DNA from: Bacillota bacterium
GTDB taxonomy: Bacteria > Bacillota > Clostridia > Christensenellales > Aristaeellaceae
Direction: 5' to 3'
Assembly: GCA_023415145.1 (NCBI GenBank)
Contig: JAEZLW010000103.1
Span: forward strand, 1-11,759
DNA: 11,759 nt
In this document: piece by piece, positions 8,001 through 11,759 of the stretch
Position numbering within the stretch: position 1 is the stretch's first letter
How the letters are laid out: every line of letters begins with the position of its first letter
The notes under the pieces: generated by a model
The model's database searches: none
The model's input: only the letters and a program-made list of their open reading frames with translations
What the model was told of the DNA's origin: nothing
Position numbers and translations under genes: made by a program

Positions 8001-8310
8001 TAGCGAGGTGGGCTACCGTCTGCTCAATTCCGTGCACGGGCTTGCCCATATCGCTCCTTTTGTGTTGGAGCATCATGAGCGCTGGGACGGTTTGGGATAC
8101 CCCAAGGGCATCGCCGGAGAAAAGGCTGCACTTATTGCCAGGATCATTGCCGTAGCCGATGGATACGATGCCATGGTCTCCCCACGCACCTACAAGCAGC
8201 CTATGGCGGTGAAGGAAGCGCTGGCGGAGGTATGCCGCTGTGCCGGAAGCCAGTATGATCCCCGGGTGGTAAAGGCGTTTGTGGAGGGTGTAATGGGAGA
8301 AGCTTGTTGA
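5014..8310 (+). CDS. Membrane 7TM-PAS-PAS-GAF-PAS-GGDEF-HD-GYP c-di-GMP enzyme
   Basis: This 1098-residue protein is predicted to make and/or degrade the second messenger c-di-GMP in response to membrane or cytoplasmic signals. Residues 1-230 contain seven hydrophobic segments of the kind found at histidine kinase N-termini (with NPLHGLYH near 116-123). They are followed by a degenerate PAS-like region (about 232-330), PAS (340-455), GAF (467-630) and PAS (644-752, ending DITERK). The GGDEF domain (759-925) has an intact GGDEF at 838-842 and the substrate segment DLNGLKLTNDAFGH. The inhibitory RxxD site five residues before GGDEF is absent (SNEE there). The HD-GYP domain has His935, HD at 967-968, HHERWDGLGYP ending in GYP 1028-1030, and ADGYDAM, so both catalytic domains look intact. 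GGGAGG lies 9 bases before the ATG. A sigma-D promoter upstream links it to motility. No terminator follows before the next promoter. Confidence 0.93.
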   Translation: MDVGVILIRLFVNIVPVLAVLYTWVGIRFWRQGVKSGNPWYSLLLFCCAVFALEYYMEMQIENVAVDMALRYISFLALALLPSLGILFIRRMTYEKATPKRLAVVLFSLTLIHWLLFVVNPLHGLYHGEPIYRSIGGYSSLYYVKGPLFFALYAYFAAFLFYAAWRVGGALRLARQRSDRQRFIVLFVFFASLLPGVFWLLLGLDKILDPTPVFLMLLGSVSLWGAGKSDLMQTQLARWEEMFGDCAEPAFLFIESDELRMANREAAKLPGFADMEPQALNGLLERAIACCAPVGFPAGNPVRWLDVRKSVFDAHRGLNHYQLTDVTDKRSQHQLLRASEEQYRLLITQMQQGLAVFDALEGRRPEEYICLHGNEAFAKSVGLEAASLLPGRMMGEVFPILDEGWKVALLRVARGEDVPRFERYWDEKKRYFGIRVYAPLPGQVAVILSDITARKAIEQELRTKDKLLMTIIGLTQDLLGVREYRQIIPKALSLVGEALDVCRGYLFESNHADGKIQTLTQRAEWCAEGILPQIDNTMLQNLRVGDIHELMTYLHEDKAFSAHVADLPPGKGRKLLEEQDVQSLLVLPVFVGEQLWGFVGFDECRHRREWTVMEQSVLRLFADSLGRAVERYDNEQKLRIVQERNTAMLHAIPDLFFIITPEGRITHYHASLKPDELYATQERFLNKLVTDVLPPETAEPMLSRVREALDRNTMQVFEYSLDYPGQTKHFEGRLLPINRDSVLLLARDITERKLRLEKIEYLSYHDQLTGLYNRRRYMQQITSMDRPEKLPLAIVMADLNGLKLTNDAFGHQMGDMLLTRTADVLRRISNEENIFHMGGDEFVLLLPNTDAKEAEALCRRIQREISGESTGMLVFSASIGFAVKHSPQESYSELFRQAEDDMYRHKLTEGVEMRRRAVNQILQTLYQRSPLEMQHSQTVGELCRKIARVMGLNPEAVEQAYQAGVMHDIGKIGIEQEILEKTKRLDSGELREMRRHSEVGYRLLNSVHGLAHIAPFVLEHHERWDGLGYPKGIAGEKAALIARIIAVADGYDAMVSPRTYKQPMAVKEALAEVCRCAGSQYDPRVVKAFVEGVMGEAC

Positions 8311-8335
8311 CAATGCGCCTTTTGTTTGGTATCCT
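8307..8335 (+). promoter_or_regulatory. Promoter of the leader peptide and MFS exporter
   Basis: TTGACA (8307-8312), a 17-base spacer and TATCCT (8330-8335). The -35 hexamer overlaps the last codon and stop of the preceding gene. The expected start site (about 8342) lies just upstream of the leader-peptide ribosome binding site. Confidence 0.8.
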
Positions 8336-8363
8336 GCCATCATCAAATAGAAGGAGCGAACTC

Positions 8364-8387
8364 ATGACCGCGTCCCTGTTCCTGTAG
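8364..8387 (+). CDS. Short regulatory leader peptide MTASLFL
   Basis: ATG at 8364 opens a seven-codon frame (MTASLFL) that ends with TAG at 8385-8387. AAGGAG at 8351-8356 lies 7 bases upstream, better placed than the ribosome binding site of the exporter gene itself. The frame sits between a strong promoter and an intrinsic terminator that precedes a Mef-like exporter. As I recall, the leader peptide of mef(A)/mef(E) operons begins MTASMRL and that of ermD/ermK MTHSMRLR, so the MTAS start is shared; the Arg-Leu-Arg arrest motif of those peptides is not. The inferred role is drug-dependent ribosome stalling that prevents termination downstream. The alternative is an accidental small frame, which the context makes less likely. 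Confidence 0.7.
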   Translation: MTASLFL

Positions 8388-8393
8388 GATGTG

Positions 8394-8428
8394 CCAAGGT
8401 TTACCGCTGCAGCCGCAGCGGTTTTTGG
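8394..8428 (+). terminator. Intrinsic terminator acting as an attenuator
   Basis: The stem ACCGCTGC (8403-8410) pairs with GCAGCGGT (8415-8422) around an AGCC loop, followed by a run of five T (8422-8426). An outer helix CCAA (8394-8397) with TTGG (8425-8428) can extend it. It starts only 16 bases after the leader-peptide stop and ends about 50 bases before the exporter start. It would therefore stop most transcripts before the gene unless a stalled ribosome changes the folding. Possible competing pairs are GCCAAGG (8393-8399) with CTTTGGC (8442-8448), and CGGTT (8419-8423) with AACCG (8461-8465). It also serves as terminator for the upstream c-di-GMP gene. Confidence 0.8.
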
Positions 8429-8479
8429 TATACCCCAAAGGCTTTGGCCTTATGAAAAGGAACCGGAGGCGCTTTTTTG

Positions 8480-9694
8480 ATGCAAAAAAAACAATGGAAG
8501 AAGCATTTTTATACTCTTTGGGCTGGGCAGACGGTATCGCTGCTTACCAGCTCGGTGGTTCAGTATGCCCTGTTGTGGCACCTTACGCAAAGAACGGGTT
8601 CTGCTGCTGTGCTTTCCATGGCAGCGCTGATAGGCTTTTTGCCTATGGCGGTCTTTGGTCCCTTTACCGGCAGCCTGGCCGACAGGTGGGACAGGCGGCG
8701 GATCATGATCGCCGCGGATATGGCGATCGCAGGTGCGGCATTGATCCTTGTTCTGTTCGGCGCAGCCGGCAAGCTTCCCATACCACTCATTTTTGGAGCG
8801 CTGTTTTTACGGGCAATGGGTACGGCCTTCCATCAGCCATGCCTGAACGCGGTTACGCCGCTGATGGTACCGGCGGAGGAGCTGGACCGCTGCGCCGGGC
8901 GAACCCAGGCGTTTCAATCCGTATCCACTCTTGTAAGCCCTGCACTGGCTGCACTCTTGTATGCTGTGATGCCTTTGCATCTTTTGATTGGCCTGGATGT
9001 GCTTGGTGCTGCTGCAGGTGTGATAGCGGTGGTCTTTGCCCGTATTCCTAAAACACCCAGGGTTGAATCATCGGTTAAGGCCCATGTATTCCTGGATACC
9101 CTTAATGGGCTGAAGTATCTTTTCAGGCAAAAGGGATTGTTTTCCCTCACCATGGTGACCACACTTTTGTCGTTTGCATATATTCCAGCCGCCAGCCTGT
9201 ATCCCATGATGGTGCTTCATCGCTTTGGCGGCACTACCACCCATGCCGGAATCATCGAAACGGGCTTTTCCATAGAGATGCTGCTGGGTGGCGTCATTCT
9301 GTCCGCCTTGCGGGGCCCCAAACGAAGGATATTCCTGATGGCTGCATCTTTGTTGATGATTGGGCTGACTGTAACCTGTATGGGGCTTTTGCCTCCGGAA
9401 GGATTGATGGCCTTTGGGGTGCTCACCTTACTTTCTGGTTTGGCCGCTCCTTTTTTTCAAGGGTTGTTCATGGCACTTTTGCAGCGAAAAGTGCGTCCGG
9501 ATTATCTGGGCCGGGTCATGGGTGTATCCGGATCCCTGATGTCCCTTGCCTGTCCCCTGGGGCTGGCGGCTGCCGGAGCCATGGCGGAAGCTTGGGGTGC
9601 GCCTGTATGGTTTATCACAGGCGGGCTTTTGTGCGTTTTGTGCGCCGGGCTGTGTTTATTGATTCCTGCGGTGCGGCGGATGAATGAGGACTGA
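8480..9694 (+). CDS. MFS exporter, Mef(A)-like (putative macrolide efflux)
   Basis: This 404-residue major facilitator transporter is predicted to export small lipophilic compounds by proton antiport. It has about twelve hydrophobic segments and a loop 2-3 motif A of the form G-x-x-x-x-x-L-A-D-R-W-D-R-R-R (residues 60-74). From memory it lines up closely with Mef(A)/Mef(E): the N-terminal WKKHFYTLWAGQTVSLLTSS, the GTAFHQPCLNAVTPLMVP segment, the AGRTQAFQS segment and PDYLGRVMGVSGSLMSLACPLGL near the C-terminus all have direct counterparts. The ATG at 8480 lies 10 bases after GGAGG (8465-8469); TTG at 8477 is an alternative start with better spacing. No msr(D)-like ABC-F gene follows, unlike mobile mef elements, so this looks like a chromosomal relative. 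Regulation by attenuation is suggested by the leader peptide and terminator upstream. The substrate is inferred, not shown. Confidence 0.88.
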   Translation: MQKKQWKKHFYTLWAGQTVSLLTSSVVQYALLWHLTQRTGSAAVLSMAALIGFLPMAVFGPFTGSLADRWDRRRIMIAADMAIAGAALILVLFGAAGKLPIPLIFGALFLRAMGTAFHQPCLNAVTPLMVPAEELDRCAGRTQAFQSVSTLVSPALAALLYAVMPLHLLIGLDVLGAAAGVIAVVFARIPKTPRVESSVKAHVFLDTLNGLKYLFRQKGLFSLTMVTTLLSFAYIPAASLYPMMVLHRFGGTTTHAGIIETGFSIEMLLGGVILSALRGPKRRIFLMAASLLMIGLTVTCMGLLPPEGLMAFGVLTLLSGLAAPFFQGLFMALLQRKVRPDYLGRVMGVSGSLMSLACPLGLAAAGAMAEAWGAPVWFITGGLLCVLCAGLCLLIPAVRRMNED

Positions 9695-9714
9695 ACATAA
9701 AACACAAAAAATAC

Positions 9715-9743
9715 TTGCCCCTTAAAAGCGCATTGGCTATACT
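9715..9743 (+). promoter_or_regulatory. Promoter of the EamA permease gene
   Basis: TTGCCC (9715-9720), a 17-base spacer and TATACT (9738-9743), 20 bases after the stop of the MFS gene. The start site would be near 9750. GGAGG at 9774-9778 precedes the ATG at 9784 by 5 bases. The gene is thus probably transcribed on its own, with possible read-through from the MFS gene because no terminator lies between them. Confidence 0.75.
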
Positions 9744-9783
9744 GCTTGCATGCGGCCCGCCGGGGCTTTATGTGGAGGTTTGT

Positions 9784-10707
9784 ATGAAGTGGAAGGATAG
9801 CTTTCATCCCTATGCCTTGACTACGATATTGTTCTGGTCGCTGGCGTTTCCCATCACGCACCTGGCCATGAAGCATTTTTCCGCTTACGGCCTGGGGCTT
9901 TGGCGGTATGCGGCGGCCAGCGCCGCACTGTTGCCCGTGGTGCTGATCAAGAAGCTGCGGCTGCCACGTCTAAAGGATTTGGGATGGTTTCTTCTCTCCG
10001 GCGCGCTGGGTTTCACCGTGTACATGATAGTGTTCAATATCGGCAATAACCAGGTGACATCGGCCACCGCCAGTGTGATGCTTGCCGTGACACCGGTGCT
10101 CACCGCTTTGCTGGCCCGTATCTTTTATAGCGAAAGGCTGAAAGTGCGCCAATGGACAGCTGTAGCCGTGGAGTTTTCGGGCATTCTGATCCTGGCTTTG
10201 ATGAGAAACTTTATAGAAAAGAAAGATGCCCTTACTATCAATGAAGGCGTGCTGTGGCTGATGGCTGCGGTGATCTGCATCAGCCTGTATAACATCATCC
10301 AGCGAAAAATGACCAAAACCTATTCCTCTTTGCAATCAGCCGTGTACAGCATTTTTTGCGGAACGCTGCTTCTGTGCATGTTCTTGCCCCAGGGACTTGC
10401 GGAGGCGAAGACCGCCGTTCCTTCGCACTGGCTGTATGTGGCGCTGCTGGGCGTATTCCCAAGCGCTGTGGCCTATATCACCTGGTCCGCTGCATTTCAA
10501 AGAGCGCCAAGAACCAGCGATGTGAGCAATTATATGTTCATCACGCCCTTCTTAAGCGGCTTGGCAGGCTTTCTGATCAACGGGGAAGCCCCTGACATCT
10601 CCACCCTTCTGGGCGGTGCGGTTATCCTCTGCGGTGTGGCACTATTCAATTATCGCCCCAGGGGCAACGCCCCTGGGAATTCCACCAAAGGGTTGTCATC
10701 CCAATAG
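9784..10707 (+). CDS. EamA-family (DMT superfamily) permease
   Basis: This 307-residue inner-membrane protein belongs to the drug/metabolite transporter superfamily; relatives export amino acids, metabolites or drugs. It has about ten hydrophobic segments arranged as two EamA repeats, roughly residues 8-140 and 160-295. Each has the typical closing pattern, TPVLTALLARIFYSERL in the first half and TPFLSGLAGFLINGE in the second. The frame is open back to 9715, but the ATG at 9784 follows GGAGG at 5 bases, lies after the predicted start site, and begins just before the first membrane helix; an earlier start would overlap the promoter. The C-terminal tail (RPRGNAPGNSTKG) is encoded by a hairpin-forming sequence that may be an inserted repeat. 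The substrate is unknown. Confidence 0.9.
   Translation: MKWKDSFHPYALTTILFWSLAFPITHLAMKHFSAYGLGLWRYAAASAALLPVVLIKKLRLPRLKDLGWFLLSGALGFTVYMIVFNIGNNQVTSATASVMLAVTPVLTALLARIFYSERLKVRQWTAVAVEFSGILILALMRNFIEKKDALTINEGVLWLMAAVICISLYNIIQRKMTKTYSSLQSAVYSIFCGTLLLCMFLPQGLAEAKTAVPSHWLYVALLGVFPSAVAYITWSAAFQRAPRTSDVSNYMFITPFLSGLAGFLINGEAPDISTLLGGAVILCGVALFNYRPRGNAPGNSTKGLSSQ
10657..10677. repeat. Perfect 9-base hairpin inside the end of the EamA gene
   Basis: CCCAGGGGC (10657-10665) and GCCCCTGGG (10669-10677) flank a three-base AAC loop. It lies within the coding sequence, 28 bases before the stop, and encodes the polar tail after the last membrane helix. No T-run follows. Confidence 0.6.
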
Positions 10708-10736
10708 AATCCCCATATGGGGTTGGTAAAGGCTAT

Positions 10737-10773
10737 AAGGCGGTATCCTCCCCTGAGGGTGACCGCCTTTCTT
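10737..10773 (+). terminator. Intrinsic terminator of the EamA gene
   Basis: AAGGCGGT (10737-10744) pairs with ACCGCCTT (10762-10769), with an inner CCTC/GAGG helix, followed by the short T-rich run TTTCTT. A perfect palindrome CCCCATATGGGG (10711-10722), just after the stop codon, lies upstream of it. The terminator separates the EamA gene from the convergent hydrolase gene. Confidence 0.75.
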
Positions 10774-10804
10774 GTATGATTGTTCTTTCATAAAAACCAT
10801 CTGC

Positions 10805-10880
10805 ATAATCCCTTTCATGTGGATGCTCAAGGGATTATATCCCTTGAGCAGGGGTGCAGGGGACAGTGTCTACTGCCCTG
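10805..10880. repeat. Cluster of overlapping inverted repeats between convergent genes
   Basis: ATAATCCCTT (10805-10814) pairs perfectly with AAGGGATTAT (10829-10838). The overlapping GCTCAAGGGA (10825-10834) pairs perfectly with TCCCTTGAGC (10840-10849), so the two helices exclude each other. A third hairpin, CAGGG-GA-CAGT (10857-10867) with ACTG-CCCTG (10872-10880), sits right after the hydrolase stop codon on its 3' side. None has a proper T-run on either strand. It is the 3' region of the minus-strand hydrolase gene. It may be a repeat element or a weak terminator. Confidence 0.55.
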
Positions 10881-10882
10881 TG

Positions 10883-11515
10883 CTACTCCGTCATCACGGC
10901 ATCAAGCCAAGCCTCGGCCATAAGGGCGGAGCCGGCGGGAGTGGGGTGTACGCCGTCGGCGGCCCAAAAGGCAAGCTCCTGGCGGGTGCTGGCCTGGGCG
11001 AATATGCCGTCGAAGGGGACATAGAGCGCACCGTATTCTCTGGCCAGTGAGCGGACGATATGGATCTTGGGATCCAGGTCTTCCCGCCAGGCGGCACGGT
11101 CCTCCGGTATGGGAAGGAGGAAAGGCTCGCATAAAATCAGGTTGGCATTGGTGCGGATGCGCACATCCTCCAGCATGGCCCGGTAGTGCTCGGAAAACTC
11201 TGCAGCGGTAGTGCGCATGCTGGAGTCAAAAAACCGCCATGTATCATTGATGCCAATGAGAATGGAGACCCAGTCCGGTTGGAGGGCTACGCAATCCTCC
11301 TGCCACCGAAGGCGCATGTCGCAGGCCCGGTCACCGCTGACGCCGCGGTTCAAAAAGGTGATGCCCAGTTCCGGATATCGGGCGGAAAAGAGACTGGCGG
11401 CGATATAGGCGTAGCCGTAACCCAGGTTGCCTGGCTCCAGGCGGTTGCGCCCGCAGTCGGTAATGGAGTCGCCCTGAAAGAGAACCAGATCGCCCTGCTG
11501 GAAGATGGGACGCAT
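10883..11515 (-). CDS. SGNH/GDSL-family hydrolase
   Basis: This is an esterase or acyl-hydrolase of the SGNH superfamily; relatives act on acylated sugars, phospholipids or other esters. The 210-residue product shows block I GDSIT with nucleophile Ser17, block II Gly near NRGVSGD (57-62), block III GIND with Asn90, and block V DGVHPT with Asp187 and His190. All catalytic residues are therefore present. There is no signal peptide or membrane segment, so it should be cytoplasmic. The frame is open to 11656, but the start at 11515 is chosen because AAGGAG lies 8 bases upstream, the family begins here, and the promoter lies inside the longer version. The sequence does not reveal the substrate; FQGDSITD and WAADGVHPTPAG resemble rhamnogalacturonan-acetylesterase-like and related bacterial members. 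Confidence 0.9.
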   Translation of the reverse strand: MRPIFQQGDLVLFQGDSITDCGRNRLEPGNLGYGYAYIAASLFSARYPELGITFLNRGVSGDRACDMRLRWQEDCVALQPDWVSILIGINDTWRFFDSSMRTTAAEFSEHYRAMLEDVRIRTNANLILCEPFLLPIPEDRAAWREDLDPKIHIVRSLAREYGALYVPFDGIFAQASTRQELAFWAADGVHPTPAGSALMAEAWLDAVMTE

Positions 11516-11550
11516 AGGGAGCACTCCTTTTCTGGTGTGGTAGAGGAGGA

Positions 11551-11567
11551 AAGCAAAGTCTTTGCTT
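11551..11567 (-). promoter_or_regulatory. Perfect 17-base palindrome over the hydrolase start site (operator candidate)
   Basis: AAGCAAAG (11551-11558), one central base, and CTTTGCTT (11560-11567) form a perfect dyad. On the minus strand it begins 3 bases after the -10 box and covers the predicted transcription start (about 11563). This is a classical place for a repressor operator; it could also form a hairpin at the 5' end of the mRNA. Confidence 0.6.
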
Positions 11568-11569
11568 GC

Positions 11570-11598
11570 AGGATACACAACGTGGGGGATTTTGTCAA
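11570..11598 (-). promoter_or_regulatory. Promoter of the SGNH hydrolase gene
   Basis: On the minus strand TTGACA (11598-11593), a 17-base spacer and TATCCT (11575-11570). The hexamers and spacing are the same as in the promoter of the leader peptide at 8307. The leader before the start codon at 11515 is about 48 bases. Confidence 0.8.
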
Positions 11599-11723
11599 AT
11601 GATTTTGGGAAATAGCAGAAGCAGATTGAATCGATGATACCATTATAAATCAGCAAGATGGCTATGAAAAGCCTGTGTTACCGTGTCAAACGCAAAAAAT
11701 AAAACACAAAATGCAAACCCCAT

Positions 11724-11759
11724 ATTTAGGGCAAAGCCACCGATGACTCTACCCTAAAT
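11724..11759. repeat. Inverted repeat at the window edge
   Basis: ATTTAGGG (11724-11731) and CCCTAAAT (11752-11759) are perfect arms separated by 20 bases. The second arm ends exactly at the last base of the window, so the repeat may continue. No gene is seen between 11599 and the end; short minus-strand frames there lack a ribosome binding site. Confidence 0.45.

Noticed and set aside
8389..9051. 220-codon plus-strand frame overlapping the MFS gene
   Set aside because: Different frame from a clear MFS protein, Cys/Gly-rich shadow translation, and it starts in the attenuator.
9750..9783. Second attenuator in the EamA gene leader (GCCC/GGGC)
   Set aside because: The stem has only four base pairs with a three-base T-run and no leader ORF, too weak to support.
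11516..11656. 47-residue N-terminal extension of the SGNH hydrolase
   Set aside because: The promoter and palindrome lie inside it, and AAGGAG precedes the ATG at 11515.
11643..11753. Short open minus-strand frame near the window end (...GFAFCVLFFAFDTV...)
   Set aside because: A stop codon (TAG) lies just upstream in frame at the window edge, there is no ribosome binding site, and it has no family resemblance. It cannot be the tail of a larger truncated gene in that frame.

Overview
The window looks like a low-to-mid G+C Firmicutes chromosome, most likely a clostridial lineage. The support is strong AGGAGG-type ribosome binding sites, near-consensus sigma-A promoters with 17-base spacers, an exact sigma-D (motility) promoter, and closest family resemblances to clostridial or Gram-positive proteins. 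The genus cannot be told from the sequence. I see no rRNA, tRNA, CRISPR array, transposase or phage gene.

Layout. Positions 25-774 (minus) hold recO, with its own -10 box. Positions 775-1155 hold no convincing gene but contain a GC-rich, repeat- and hairpin-rich element. Positions 1156-3738 (minus) are a three-gene operon for an ABC-2 type exporter (ATPase, then two permeases) with a perfect TTGACA-N17-TATAAT promoter. Divergent from it is a RluF-type pseudouridine synthase (3916-4647, plus) whose extended -10 promoter lies almost on top of its start codon. A 366-base intergenic stretch then carries a textbook sigma-D promoter and a TGACA-rich inverted repeat ahead of a 1098-residue membrane c-di-GMP enzyme (5014-8310): seven TM segments, PAS, PAS, GAF, PAS, GGDEF and HD-GYP.

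The most interesting part is 8307-9694. A promoter (TTGACA-N17-TATCCT, its -35 overlapping the previous stop codon) drives a very short leader ORF encoding MTASLFL with an excellent Shine-Dalgarno. A GC-rich intrinsic terminator follows, then an MFS exporter that strongly resembles Mef(A)-type macrolide efflux proteins. This is the layout of a ribosome-stalling, antibiotic-inducible attenuator. The leader starts MTAS like the known mef leader but lacks its Arg-Leu-Arg arrest motif.

Next come an EamA/DMT-family permease (9784-10707) with its own promoter and terminator, a convergent intergenic region with mutually exclusive hairpins, and a cytoplasmic SGNH/GDSL hydrolase (10883-11515, minus) whose predicted transcription start is covered by a perfect 17-base palindrome, a good operator candidate. 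The window ends inside or at the edge of another inverted repeat.

Functionally the window mixes housekeeping genes (recO, rluF), one likely motility-regulated c-di-GMP signalling protein, and three independently promoted transport units. Two of these (the ABC exporter and the Mef-like MFS) are plausible drug or xenobiotic exporters.
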